Part shown: positions 16,966 through 24,821 of the stretch, piece by piece
Numbering within the stretch: the stretch's first letter is position 1
Layout of the letters: each line of letters begins with the position of its first letter
Assembly: GCF_900107405.1 (NCBI RefSeq)
Contig: NZ_FNPV01000005.1
Location: forward strand, 124,001 to 188,000
From: Tindallia californiensis
Lineage (GTDB): Bacteria; Bacillota; Clostridia; Peptostreptococcales; Tindalliaceae
Direction: 5' to 3'
Length of the DNA stretch: 64,000 nucleotides
The notes under the pieces: model-generated
Databases searched by the model: none
What the model was told of the DNA's origin: nothing
What the model saw: the letters and a program-made list of their open reading frames with translations, nothing else
Program-made: the position numbers and the translations under genes

Positions 16966-17229
16966 ATGGAACTGAAAAATCACATGGAAATTGTTGTGGA
17001 TCGTATGTTGAAAGTGTTTGTAGAGAAAGATCCTAATATTTGTACTTGTGAAAACTGTATTTTAGATGTTAAAGCTTATGCACTGAATCATCTACCGCCA
17101 CAATATTTTGTAACTGAAAAAGGTGAAGTTTATACAAAAGCTAAAGATCTAACAATACAGTTTGAAACAGACGTAACCTCCGTGTTAGTTCAAGGGATTG
17201 AAAAAGTGAAAAAGCATCCACGACACTAG
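16966..17229 (+). CDS. comFB: ComFB-family protein
   Basis: About 87 residues with the ComFB pattern: 'MEIVVDRMLKVF', a cysteine cluster 'ICTCENCILDV' that may bind metal, 'KAYALNHLPPQYFVTEKGEVY' and a C-terminal 'EVTSVLVQGIEKV'-like helix. The family is named after the middle gene of the Bacillus subtilis comF operon, and ComFB proteins have been reported to bind cyclic dinucleotides. Here it ends the pilin group, not far from a diguanylate cyclase, so a role in tuning pili or DNA uptake is plausible. The second of two adjacent ATGs fits the GGGGGA ribosome site best. Confidence 0.82.
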   Translation: MELKNHMEIVVDRMLKVFVEKDPNICTCENCILDVKAYALNHLPPQYFVTEKGEVYTKAKDLTIQFETDVTSVLVQGIEKVKKHPRH

Positions 17230-17272
17230 AAGAGATGACGACACAATAACCCTATTCTTTTTCTAATAAATG

Positions 17273-17281
17273 TGTTATACT
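17273..17281 (+). promoter_or_regulatory. Extended -10 promoter for the aminopeptidase-efp group
   Basis: TG-T-TATACT at 17273-17281 is an extended -10 element about 45 bases before the start codon at 17326. The matching -35 is weak. It lies in the gap after comFB and would separate the housekeeping group from the pilus group. Confidence 0.5.
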
Positions 17282-17325
17282 CTAAGATGCTAAAAATGTT
17301 CAGACTACATAATTTGGAGGTTTTT

Positions 17326-18390
17326 ATGGATAGGGCGGTTAATAAAATTCGAGAATGGATTGAAGAAAATAGAGCCGATGCTGTACTAATTACTAGTGAA
17401 GCAAATCGTTATTACCTTTCTGGGTTTACTGGTTCTACTGGAATGGTTTTAATAACAAAGAATTCACAGTTTGTTTTATCAGATTTTCGATACCGCCAAC
17501 AAGTAAGGGAAGAATGTACAGACCTGACTTTTCTTATGACGGATAGTCAGCATTCAGTCTCTGATCACTTTAAAGATCTAGGTATTAGGATTGTTGGAAT
17601 CGAAGAAAATAAAGTTTCTTATCGTCAAGCGGTTGAATTAATGAATCATCATGAAAAAATCAAATTAGTACCTTTAAAAAACTTGATCGAAAAACTACGT
17701 TCAATCAAGACAAAGGATGAAATTGAAAAAATAGAAAAAGCGGCTGCATTATCAGATGTAGGATGGGAATACATAAAACAACACCTTCATCCTGGTAAAA
17801 AAGAAAAAGATCTAGCATTGGATTTGGAAATTTTTTTGAGGCGTAACGGAGCTGAAAACATTAGTTTTCCTGTCATTCTAGCTTCTGGTCATCGAAGTGC
17901 GTTGCCTCATGGTGTAGCTTCTGATAAAATTATTGAAGACGGAGACTTGATAACCGTTGATTTCGGAAGCATTGTAAATCGCTACTGCTCAGATATGACT
18001 AGAACATTGGTTGCAGGACAAGCAAATGATAAACAGAAAGAAATTTACCATGTGGTTTTAGAAGCACAGACGAAAGCACTAGAAGCTGTAAAACCAGGAG
18101 TATCAGGCAAAGAGCTTGATGATATTGCGAGGAATATCATCACAAAAGCAGGATACGGAGAAGCTTTTGGCCATGGATTAGGGCATGGTGTTGGTCTTGA
18201 AGTTCATGAGTTGCCACAAGTAAGTCAAAAGGGAATTACACGACTTACGCCAGGAATGGTCATTACCATTGAGCCGGGAATTTACCTTCCGGGTGTTGGT
18301 GGGGTAAGAATCGAAGACTTAGTATTAGTAACTAATGAAGGGTATCAAGTTCTATCTCAATCTTGTAAGAAGTTGCAAGAAGTAGGATAA
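17326..18390 (+). CDS. Xaa-Pro aminopeptidase-like M24 metallopeptidase
   Basis: Removes N-terminal residues preceding proline from peptides; cytosolic. The N-terminal creatinase-like domain (to about residue 125) precedes a pita-bread catalytic domain with the five metal ligands visible in 'TVDFGSIVNRYCSDMTRT' (two Asp), 'GHGLGHGVG' (His), 'ITIEPGIY' (Glu) and 'VRIEDLVLV' (Glu). The start ATG follows GGAGG and gives about 354 residues, the size of the Bacillus YqhT/PepQ group. As in many Firmicutes it sits directly before efp; the link may be processing of proline-rich peptides. Confidence 0.9.
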   Translation: MDRAVNKIREWIEENRADAVLITSEANRYYLSGFTGSTGMVLITKNSQFVLSDFRYRQQVREECTDLTFLMTDSQHSVSDHFKDLGIRIVGIEENKVSYRQAVELMNHHEKIKLVPLKNLIEKLRSIKTKDEIEKIEKAAALSDVGWEYIKQHLHPGKKEKDLALDLEIFLRRNGAENISFPVILASGHRSALPHGVASDKIIEDGDLITVDFGSIVNRYCSDMTRTLVAGQANDKQKEIYHVVLEAQTKALEAVKPGVSGKELDDIARNIITKAGYGEAFGHGLGHGVGLEVHELPQVSQKGITRLTPGMVITIEPGIYLPGVGGVRIEDLVLVTNEGYQVLSQSCKKLQEVG

Positions 18391-18422
18391 AACATTAAAA
18401 TAATTGAATAAGGAGGAACTTT

Positions 18423-18980
18423 ATGATACAGGCAGGAGATTTTCGTAAAGGTATTACGTTTCAAAAGAATGGAGAACCATGCGTTGTAATGGAATTTCAG
18501 CATGTTAAACCTGGAAAGGGTGCTGCTTTTGTAAGAACAAAATACAAAAACCTAATAACTGGCTCCATTCGAGAAGAAGCTTTTAATCCTAGTGATAAAT
18601 TTGAAAAGGCACTAATTGAAACGAAAGAAATGCAATATCTTTACAATGATGGTGAATTCTACTATTTCATGGACAATGAAACCTTTGAGCAATTTCCATT
18701 AACAGAAGATATCGTATCAGGTGCTATTGAATTTCTGAAAGAAAATGATACAGCAACTGTCCGGTTTTATCAAGGGAAAGCATTTCAATTGGAAGCACCT
18801 AATTTTGTTGAGTTGAAAATCATCGAAACAGAACCGGGTGTTAAGGGAGATACGGCGTCTAATGTAACAAAGACTGCTAAGGTGGAGACCGGGGCTGTTA
18901 TCCATGTACCTTTATTTATTAATGAGGGTGATAATGTGCGTGTAGATACAAGGTCTGGCGAATATATGTCCAGGGTATAA
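18423..18980 (+). CDS. efp: Translation elongation factor P
   Basis: Binds the ribosome between P and E sites and relieves stalling at consecutive prolines. It has the three-domain length of 185 residues, the N-terminal KOW-like domain '[15 protein letters not shown]', and the conserved loop '[13 protein letters not shown]' whose tip Lys (K32) is the residue modified or required for activity in other species. The C-terminal OB fold ends '[14 protein letters not shown]', the family signature. AGGAGG precedes the ATG. It is followed 17 bases later by a zinc-ribbon protein gene. Confidence 0.96.
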   Translation: MIQAGDFRKGITFQKNGEPCVVMEFQHVKPGKGAAFVRTKYKNLITGSIREEAFNPSDKFEKALIETKEMQYLYNDGEFYYFMDNETFEQFPLTEDIVSGAIEFLKENDTATVRFYQGKAFQLEAPNFVELKIIETEPGVKGDTASNVTKTAKVETGAVIHVPLFINEGDNVRVDTRSGEYMSRV

Positions 18981-18997
18981 AAAAAAGGAGGAATAAC

Positions 18998-19429
18998 ATG
19001 AATCATTTATTTGAAAATGTAGCATACTTAAAAGGCTTAGCGGAAGGGTTAGAGGTTAAAGAATCCTCTAAGGAAGGAAAATTATTGCTAGGTATATTAG
19101 ATGCGTTAGAAGAAATGGCAGAGGCAATCAACGAAATCCAGGAAGATCAAGAAGACTTGGAGGATTATGTAGAAGCACTAGATGATGACTTGGCTGAAAT
19201 CGAGGAAGATTTAGACTTGGATGATGATTCTGAGTGTGATGATGATATTGACTTCATGGAAGTAGAATGTCCTAAATGTCAAGAAGTAATCTATTTGGAT
19301 GAAGACATATTGTATGACGATGATGCTGAAGTTTTATGTCCAGAGTGTCATGAAATCATTGAATTTATGGAAGAGGATTTTTGCGGCGATGACTGTTGTT
19401 GTGGACACGACCACGAAGATAAAGAGTAG
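18998..19429 (+). CDS. Clostridial CD1247-type acidic zinc-ribbon protein
   Basis: A 143-residue, very acidic protein of unknown function found beside efp in Clostridia. The N-terminal helix 'FENVAYLKGLAEGL' is followed by a helical acidic stretch (about residues 25-85), then a zinc-ribbon-like pair 'CPKC' and 'CPEC' (about 89-115) and a Cys/His-rich tail 'CGDDCCCGHDHED' that may hold a second metal. No catalytic motif is visible. I recognise the family by its N-terminus and neighbours but cannot assign a role. Confidence 0.7.
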   Translation: MNHLFENVAYLKGLAEGLEVKESSKEGKLLLGILDALEEMAEAINEIQEDQEDLEDYVEALDDDLAEIEEDLDLDDDSECDDDIDFMEVECPKCQEVIYLDEDILYDDDAEVLCPECHEIIEFMEEDFCGDDCCCGHDHEDKE

Positions 19430-19452
19430 ATAAAAAATGTAATGATTTTTCT

Positions 19453-19492
19453 AGAAAATCCTCTGAGTAATCATTGGATTTTCTTTTTCTCT
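19453..19492 (+). terminator. Probable terminator before the Asp23 gene
   Basis: AGAAAATCC (19453-19461) pairs with GGATTTTCT (19476-19484), followed by a T-rich tail. It lies between the zinc-ribbon gene and the Asp23-family gene, 24-50 bases from their ends. The loop is 14 nt, so strength is uncertain and readthrough into the rest of the operon is possible. Confidence 0.6.
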
Positions 19493-19515
19493 TTTATTCT
19501 ATAGGAGGAGTTATT

Positions 19516-19902
19516 ATGAAGTCTGTAAACAAAGATTCGATAGGAGAAATTAATGTTGCTGAAGAAGTAATAGCTACAATATCAAGTATTAGCGCAACTT
19601 CTATTAAAGGTGTTGCGGGTATGAGTAGCGGGTTAACGAGCGGGTTTGCCGAAGCTTTGGGTAAAAAAAGTTTATCGAAAGGCGTTAAGGTAGATGTTAA
19701 AGATAAGTTAATCACACTTCATTTGAATGTCATTGTTGAGTATGGATTTAAGATCCCTGATATCTCTTGGGAAATACAGGATCGTGTAAAAGCAATGGTT
19801 GAAAATATGACAGCGATGAAAGTGAAGCAAGTAAATGTTCATGTTCAAGCCGTAAAATTTCCTGAAGAAACAAAGGGAGAAACGGTAGAAACTGGCAAAT
19901 AG
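19516..19902 (+). CDS. Asp23/Gls24 family envelope stress protein
   Basis: About 128 residues with the family pattern: 'INVAEEVIATISSISATSIKGVAGM', a glycine/serine-rich turn 'SSGLTSGFAEALGKKSLSKGVKV', then 'LHLNVIVEYGFKIPDISWEIQDRVKAMVENMT' and 'VNVHVQAVKF'. Members of this group are membrane-associated through partners and relate to cell-envelope homeostasis or fatty acid metabolism; the exact task of this copy, located before nusB in many Firmicutes, is unknown. ATAGGAGGAG precedes the ATG. An in-frame upstream start lies within the terminator and is rejected. Confidence 0.88.
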   Translation: MKSVNKDSIGEINVAEEVIATISSISATSIKGVAGMSSGLTSGFAEALGKKSLSKGVKVDVKDKLITLHLNVIVEYGFKIPDISWEIQDRVKAMVENMTAMKVKQVNVHVQAVKFPEETKGETVETGK

Positions 19903-19926
19903 AACTGATAAGCTGGAGGAAACTTT

Positions 19927-20352
19927 ATGAAACGAACGCAAGCTCGCGAGCTTTGTATACAATTAGCATATGAAATGATCATTAAAGATGAATATTCTTT
20001 GGATGGATTCGAAGTTTATCAAAATGAAAACTTCGATGATGATATAAGCCAACAAACCTATGTAATAGATGTATTAAACTTAGTTATTGAAAAAAGAGAA
20101 AGCATTGATAAGATCATACGTTCTTATTCTAAGGACTGGGATTTTGAACGCATTGCACGGGTAGATTTAGCTATACTCAGAGTGGGCCTTTCTGAGCTCT
20201 TATTTATGGAAAACATTCCTCATCATGTGACCATTAATGAAGCTGTTGAGTTGGCAAAAAAATTTGGAACAGAACAGTCACCTTCTTTTATTAATGGTAT
20301 TTTAGGAAGATATCATCGAGAATATCAAGGGCAGGACGGATCTTTACTATGA
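19927..20352 (+). CDS. nusB: Transcription antitermination factor NusB
   Basis: All-helical RNA-binding protein that with S10 (NusE) binds boxA in rRNA leaders and supports antitermination. 141 residues, with 'RTQARELCIQLAYEM' at the N-terminus, 'WDFERIARVDLAILRVGLSEL' and 'VTINEAVELAKKFGTEQSPSFINGILG' near the C-terminus, all diagnostic. A TGGAGG site precedes the ATG. Its stop overlaps the next start in an ATGA arrangement, so the two are translationally coupled. Confidence 0.95.
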   Translation: MKRTQARELCIQLAYEMIIKDEYSLDGFEVYQNENFDDDISQQTYVIDVLNLVIEKRESIDKIIRSYSKDWDFERIARVDLAILRVGLSELLFMENIPHHVTINEAVELAKKFGTEQSPSFINGILGRYHREYQGQDGSLL

Positions 20353-21317
20353 TCAAAAAAGAAATCGTCATGGGCTTTGATACTAGTAACTATACAACAT
20401 CTGTCGCTTTGATGAACATGGATGGAACAAGCTTAGCTTCAAAGAGAGTACTTTTAAGTACACCTAAAGGTCAAAGAGGATTGCGACAATCAGATGCATT
20501 TTTTCAGCATGTAAACGTTTTGCCAGAGATTATGCAAGAATTGAAGCCATCCTTAAAAAACACTATCGTAAAGGCGATCGGGGCTAGTGTAGTGCCAAGG
20601 CCTGTAACTGGATCTTATATGCCGGTATTTTTGGCCGGAGAATCAATCGCCAGATCTATGTCTTCTCTCTTGGGAGTTCCTTTTTATTCTTTTAGTCACC
20701 AAGAAGGCCATATTGCTGCTGGCTTATGGTCTGCAAATCTTGACTATGCTGATTTTTTTTGTTCACTACATTTGTCTGGTGGGACGACTGAATTGCTGGA
20801 GGTAACGCCAGGTAGAAACGCTGGATACAACATCGATATCTTGGGTAATACTAATGATATTAGCGTTGGGCAGTTAATCGATCGAGTTGGTGTTAGTTTA
20901 AACTGTGACTTTCCATCGGGTCCGCAACTTGAAAAACTAGCACTGGAATGGACTGATAGCTTAATACCAATTCCAGGTGGAGTGAAGGGGTTAGAACTAA
21001 ACTTATCCGGACCAGAAACTTTTTTGCATCGCATGGTAGATGAATCTGAGAACACGTCAAGATTAGCTCATTCTATGTTTGTGTTTTTAGGCGAAGCTAT
21101 AGCACTATGGTTAAATAATCATCATGCATTAAAACCCATACCTATGTTGCTAATAGTTGGAGGTGTGGCGGCAAATTCAATTTTCAGAGAAACACTCACA
21201 AATAAAGTGAATCCTGAAATAAAGCTGATTTACGCTGATCCACAACATTGTAGCGACAATGCATTAGGAATATCGCATCTTGCGTTACGTCAATTTTTAT
21301 ACAATAAGGATGAATAA
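20349..21317 (+). CDS. TsaD/Kae1-like paralogue (O-sialoglycoprotein endopeptidase-like)
   Basis: Actin/ASKHA-fold protein resembling TsaD, the tRNA threonylcarbamoyladenosine synthesis factor, but shorter and divergent. It has the nucleotide-binding starts 'VMGFDTSNYTTSVAL', the metal-binding HxxxH in 'SHQEGHIAAGL', 'LHLSGGTTELLEV' and 'VGGVAANS'. True TsaD carries 'AVTxGPGL', which is here replaced by 'SVVPRPVTGSYMP'. Many Clostridia carry this second copy between nusB and xseA in addition to tsaD. Its biochemical role is not known to me; a modification enzyme is a reasonable guess only. Confidence 0.78.
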   Translation: MIKKEIVMGFDTSNYTTSVALMNMDGTSLASKRVLLSTPKGQRGLRQSDAFFQHVNVLPEIMQELKPSLKNTIVKAIGASVVPRPVTGSYMPVFLAGESIARSMSSLLGVPFYSFSHQEGHIAAGLWSANLDYADFFCSLHLSGGTTELLEVTPGRNAGYNIDILGNTNDISVGQLIDRVGVSLNCDFPSGPQLEKLALEWTDSLIPIPGGVKGLELNLSGPETFLHRMVDESENTSRLAHSMFVFLGEAIALWLNNHHALKPIPMLLIVGGVAANSIFRETLTNKVNPEIKLIYADPQHCSDNALGISHLALRQFLYNKDE

Positions 21318-21318
21318 T

Positions 21319-22533
21319 ATGCGCATTAAAACACTTTCTGTCTCGGATGTTAATAAATATATTAAAAAGCTTTTCAACGCCGATCCAATTATGCATCGAG
21401 TTTCGGTTGTAGGAGAAGTAACAGGATTCAAAGCTCATAGCAGTGGACATTATTACTTTACGCTTAAAGACGAAACTTCTCGACTACGTTGTGTTATGTT
21501 TCAACAGAATACAAAGCACTTAACCATAAATATTAAAGAAGGCATGAAGTTAAAAGTAAATGGTGGTATTTCTGTATATGAAAGAGATGGACAATATCAA
21601 TTATATGCAGAACACATAGAAGAAGCTGGAATAGGTGACTATTATCGTACTTTTCAACAATCCAAAGAACGACTTGAAAAACAAGGATTATTTAGAAAAG
21701 ATCGTAAGAAAAAATTGCCACTGTTTCCTAAAAAAATAGGGGTGATAACTTCTCCATCAGGTGCTGCTTTGCAGGATATTTTAAAGGTGATAAAAAGACG
21801 ATGGCCAGTGGCTAACATCTATTTATTTTCCACACAGGTGCAGGGTGAACTTGCTTCAAAATCTTTAGTACGCTCTGTAAAGCTAGCACAGAATTATGAT
21901 CTTGATGTTGTTTTGTTGGGTCGTGGTGGTGGTGCCGTAGAAGAATTATGGGCTTTTAATGATGAAGAACTGGCTTATATCATTGCTGAATCAAAAATAC
22001 CAGTGATAACAGGTATTGGACATGAAACGGACTCTACTATAGCAGACTTTGTGGCAGATTATCATGCCCATACACCAACAGCTGCAGCAGAAATAGCCGT
22101 TCCGGATATCACCGAAATCTGTAGCAAAATCGATCAACAAATAACTAGTGCAAGAAAAAACTGTGAAAGGTTATTACATAATCATAAGATTGAGTTAATG
22201 GCTATTCGCCAACGAATACCTTTTCGATTTCCTGAACGATTGATTGAATCTGATCAGAAAACATTAGAACATATAAGAAAAAGATTAATGCGAGCACCAA
22301 TGGAAAAAATTAAGAGAGATTATTTGATACTTGATTCTATCGGTAATAAAATTGACCATTTAAGTCCGCTATCAGTAATGAAAAGAGGCTATGGAATTAT
22401 ACAGAAGCCGGACGGTAAGGTAGTTACCGATATCCACCAAATGAATATAAACGATACTTTTCACGTTAAGCTTAAAAATGGAGAGTTGATTGCAAATGTA
22501 TTAAAAAAGAAAGAAGGTGAAATTGATTCATGA
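21319..22533 (+). CDS. xseA: Exodeoxyribonuclease VII large subunit
   Basis: Catalytic subunit of exonuclease VII, which degrades single-stranded DNA to oligonucleotides. N-terminal OB domain ('SVSDVNKYIKKLFNADP' and 'VVGEVTGFKAHSSGHYYFTLKD'), catalytic region with 'KIGVITSPSGAALQDIL', 'VVLLGRGGGAVEELWAFNDE' and 'TGIGHETDSTIADFVADYHAHTPT', then a helical part and a short C-terminal segment 'VMKRGYGI'. The ATG at 21319 is eight bases from AAGGA and directly follows the upstream stop; it gives 404 residues, as expected. It overlaps xseB by four bases. Confidence 0.95.
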   Translation: MRIKTLSVSDVNKYIKKLFNADPIMHRVSVVGEVTGFKAHSSGHYYFTLKDETSRLRCVMFQQNTKHLTINIKEGMKLKVNGGISVYERDGQYQLYAEHIEEAGIGDYYRTFQQSKERLEKQGLFRKDRKKKLPLFPKKIGVITSPSGAALQDILKVIKRRWPVANIYLFSTQVQGELASKSLVRSVKLAQNYDLDVVLLGRGGGAVEELWAFNDEELAYIIAESKIPVITGIGHETDSTIADFVADYHAHTPTAAAEIAVPDITEICSKIDQQITSARKNCERLLHNHKIELMAIRQRIPFRFPERLIESDQKTLEHIRKRLMRAPMEKIKRDYLILDSIGNKIDHLSPLSVMKRGYGIIQKPDGKVVTDIHQMNINDTFHVKLKNGELIANVLKKKEGEIDS

Positions 22534-22763
22534 AAAAAAGTCACTATGAAAAGGATTTTCTGAAGCTTGAAGAAATAGTAAACAAGCTGGAAAGTCAGCA
22601 GCTAACATTGGAAGAATCATTGAATTTATTTCAACAAGGCGTTGAATTGTATAAAAAATGTTATGATCAATTAAGTAGTGCTGAAGATAAGTTGACAATT
22701 ATTTTAGAAGAAAATGGTGTCGTTGTGGAAAAGGAGGAAAAGCTTAATGCAGTGGAAAAATAA
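22530..22763 (+). CDS. xseB: Exodeoxyribonuclease VII small subunit
   Basis: Small helical subunit needed for assembly of exonuclease VII. 77 residues with the family pattern 'EKDFLKLEEIVNKLESQQLTL', then 'EESLNLFQQGVELYKKCYDQL' and 'AEDKLTIILEENG'. Its start overlaps the xseA stop (ATGA) and its end overlaps ispA, a tightly coupled order seen across Firmicutes. Confidence 0.94.
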   Translation: MKKSHYEKDFLKLEEIVNKLESQQLTLEESLNLFQQGVELYKKCYDQLSSAEDKLTIILEENGVVVEKEEKLNAVEK

Positions 22764-23634
22764 AATGAATGAGTATATGCTTATGGTTAATGATGCCCTT
22801 GAAACATACATCGGTGAACACCAATCAGTTAATGAGGAAGTCTTCGAAGCGATGAAGTATAGCCTATTTGCTGGCGGGAAAAGGTTGCGACCTGTTTTTT
22901 CATTAGCTGTTTGTGAATTACTAGGTAAAGAACCTAAACAAGCTATTCCATATGCATGTGCATTAGAAATGATTCATACATATTCTCTTGTTCATGATGA
23001 CTTACCTGCTATGGATAATGATGAAATGAGACGCGGGAAACCAACAAACCATATTATTTATGGTGAAGGAATAGCTATATTGGCTGGCGATGGCCTTTTG
23101 AATAAAGCATATGAAATAATGATTGATCATACCTTAAAGTTAGAAAATCCCAGCTTTGGGTTAAAGGCAATGAAATCCATAGCGGATGCATCTGGAACTA
23201 ATGGTATGATAGGAGGGCAAACGGCGGATCTATTGAATGAAGGAAAGAAGGTTGACGAAAGAACACTGGCCTATATCCATCATAATAAAACAGGGGCTTT
23301 AATTGCAGCCGCATTAAAGGCGGGTTCTTACATGGCTGAAGTTGATGATGATGAAGCGGAAGGTTGGGAAAGAATTGGTTATGCTTTAGGATTAGCTTTT
23401 CAGATTCAAGACGATTTGCTAGATATTGAAGGAAATACTTCAGAAATGGGAAAACCAGCAGGAAGTGATGAACGTAATAAAAAAATGACCTATCCTGCTT
23501 TATATGGAATTGAAGCATCTCGCGAAAGAATGGATGAGCTAACTAAAGAAGTTCAGATGTTTCTTAAACCATATGGAGAGAAATCGAACTTTTTAGTTAT
23601 GTTGACGAGTGCTTTGATGAATAGACGTTCATAA
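22747..23634 (+). CDS. ispA: Polyprenyl (farnesyl/geranyl) diphosphate synthase
   Basis: Trans-prenyltransferase condensing isopentenyl and allylic diphosphates to C15 (or C10/C20) products for quinone and wall carrier synthesis. First aspartate-rich motif in 'SLVHDDLPAMDND', second in 'FQIQDDLLDIEG', plus 'GGKRLRP' for diphosphate binding and 'GGQTADL'. Bacterial FPS enzymes have two extra residues between Asp pairs in the first motif, as seen here (DDLPAMD). The ATG eight bases after AAAGGAGG gives 295 residues. It forms part of the xse-ispA-OLE-oapA-dxs order. Confidence 0.93.
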   Translation: MQWKNKMNEYMLMVNDALETYIGEHQSVNEEVFEAMKYSLFAGGKRLRPVFSLAVCELLGKEPKQAIPYACALEMIHTYSLVHDDLPAMDNDEMRRGKPTNHIIYGEGIAILAGDGLLNKAYEIMIDHTLKLENPSFGLKAMKSIADASGTNGMIGGQTADLLNEGKKVDERTLAYIHHNKTGALIAAALKAGSYMAEVDDDEAEGWERIGYALGLAFQIQDDLLDIEGNTSEMGKPAGSDERNKKMTYPALYGIEASRERMDELTKEVQMFLKPYGEKSNFLVMLTSALMNRRS

Positions 23635-23649
23635 GCTGGGAGGTAAGGG

Positions 23650-24093
23650 ATGAATTTTATTCAGAGTATTGGTGAAAATAGGCTTTTATGGGTGACATTA
23701 ATTGCTTGGTTCATTGCACAAGGGCTAAAAGTACTTTTTACGCTTATTGTAGATAAGCGATTTAATGTACTGAGATTTGTTGGATCTGGTGGCATGCCAA
23801 GTTCTCATTCTTCATTTGTGATGAGTTTGGCAACTGGAACTGGCCGAATTCATGGGTGGGATTCTGCCATATTTACTATTTCATTAGTTTTTGCGTTTGT
23901 AGTGATGTATGATGCGGCTGGTGTTCGATACGCAGTAGGAAAACAAGCAATTATTCTTAATGAAATTATGAAAGATTACCAAAAAGATAAAAAAATGTCT
24001 GAAGAACAGTTAAAGGAACTGGTAGGGCACACACCAGTGGAAGTATTTGCTGGCGCTGTATTAGGCATACTAGTTGCCATTTGGATGCTATAG
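23650..24093 (+). CDS. DUF212 / divergent PAP2 family membrane protein
   Basis: 147-residue membrane protein of the YuiD type, related to acid phosphatase/vanadium haloperoxidase domains. It has three or four hydrophobic helices and the motif 'GMPSSHSSFVMSLATGTG', with 'DAAGVRYAVGKQA' after the second helix, which are the conserved blocks of this family. A substrate is not established; the neighbouring isoprenoid genes make a prenyl-phosphate phosphatase conceivable. It ends 21 bases before the -35 element of the OLE RNA promoter. Confidence 0.85.
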   Translation: MNFIQSIGENRLLWVTLIAWFIAQGLKVLFTLIVDKRFNVLRFVGSGGMPSSHSSFVMSLATGTGRIHGWDSAIFTISLVFAFVVMYDAAGVRYAVGKQAIILNEIMKDYQKDKKMSEEQLKELVGHTPVEVFAGAVLGILVAIWML

Positions 24094-24113
24094 CTTATGA
24101 TAAAGGGCTTCAA

Positions 24114-24142
24114 TTGAGTTTTTTCAACAAATATGGTATAAT
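24114..24142 (+). promoter_or_regulatory. Consensus sigma-A promoter of the OLE RNA
   Basis: -35 TTGAGT (24114-24119), exact 17-bp spacer, -10 TATAAT (24137-24142). Predicted start of transcription is near 24149-24151, a few bases before the 5' arm of the closing OLE helix. It is the best promoter match in the whole xse-dxs region, consistent with a highly expressed RNA. Confidence 0.85.
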
Positions 24143-24149
24143 TTCTTTA

Positions 24150-24745
24150 CAGGATGCAGTGGTGCAGTATTCTAGTCGGATTTACCGATATCTGAAGGCG
24201 GGCCTAAAAATCCGTCGAAGGGCACATCGATGAAGTTTCTGGTTCCGGCTTGTGACGCCCAGTTGTGGGTCGGTTCTGGGAGTAAAGAAGATGGGGGCGA
24301 TCCGCAATGGCATGCGGGCGTTGACCCTCGCTTCGTGGAGGCTTTTCCGATAAACGGATCGGAATGGTGAAACCTGTGCAGGCGTCCTTAATGAGGCAGC
24401 GTAGAGCACAGCGTAGCCTGCCTTGAGTGATGTGGGCAGATAAGTAGATCAGGTTTCAAAGGTCAGGGCCCGACCAAAGAGACTATTGCTGCTTGAAACC
24501 CATGTTGCAAAAGAGGCTAAGAATTGGTGGATCTGCTGAGGAAATCTCCTAGACTGTTCACAGTGACATGATGAGATGAATCAGGGATTACAGTGCGGAC
24601 TAAGTGGCAATCCAGTTCTGCGTATGGCGACATAGCAGAGATTTTTTTAAAGGGAAACCGCTGTGATGGCGACACACAGTAAAAATCTGGGAAAACTTAC
24701 TGGACCTAAGCCGTAAAATTTACCTGATTTGTTACCACTGCAACT
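24150..24745 (+). ncRNA. ole: OLE RNA (Ornate Large Extremophilic RNA)
   Basis: A roughly 600-nt GC-richer island with no plausible protein on either strand, placed between ispA/DUF212 and oapA/dxs exactly as in known OLE loci. Length fits OLE (about 610 nt). Ends pair: GCAGTGGT (24156-24163) with ACCACTGC (24734-24741). Internal helices seen by eye: CGGATTT (24177-24183)/AAATCCG (24208-24214); TTCCGAT (24345-24351)/ATCGGAA (24358-24364); GCAGGC (24378-24383)/GCCTGC (24416-24421); GGTTTCAA (24452-24459)/TTGAAACC (24493-24500), enclosing GGTC/GACC; AGATTTTT (24639-24646)/AAAAATCT (24681-24688), enclosing CTGTG/CACAG. OLE RNA forms a membrane ribonucleoprotein with OapA and is reported to affect tolerance to short alcohols, cold and magnesium. 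RNase P and tmRNA were considered and do not fit. Confidence 0.92.
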
Positions 24746-24747
24746 TT

Positions 24748-24776
24748 AGCTGATAGCATTTTGCTATCAGCTTTTC
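24748..24776 (+). terminator. 3' hairpin of OLE RNA, possible leaky terminator
   Basis: A perfect 11-bp stem (24748-24758 and 24762-24772) with a 3-nt loop follows six bases after the closing OLE helix and runs into TTTTC. The T-run is short, so part of the transcripts probably read through into oapA, 46 bases away. Confidence 0.65.
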
Positions 24777-24821
24777 TGGTTAGCATCCTATAGAATAAAT
24801 AACTTTATGGAGGTATAACCG

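Noticed and set aside
24182-24409. 75-codon minus-strand open frame inside the OLE region
   Set aside because: It lies inside the RNA helices, has an Arg-rich composition typical of a shadow frame, and shows no ribosome binding site or known domain.
24150-24745. RNase P RNA or tmRNA as identity of the large non-coding region
   Set aside because: No RNase P core motifs such as GAGGAAAGTCC, no tRNA-like ends and no tag reading frame are visible. Size, location and the neighbouring oapA fit OLE instead.
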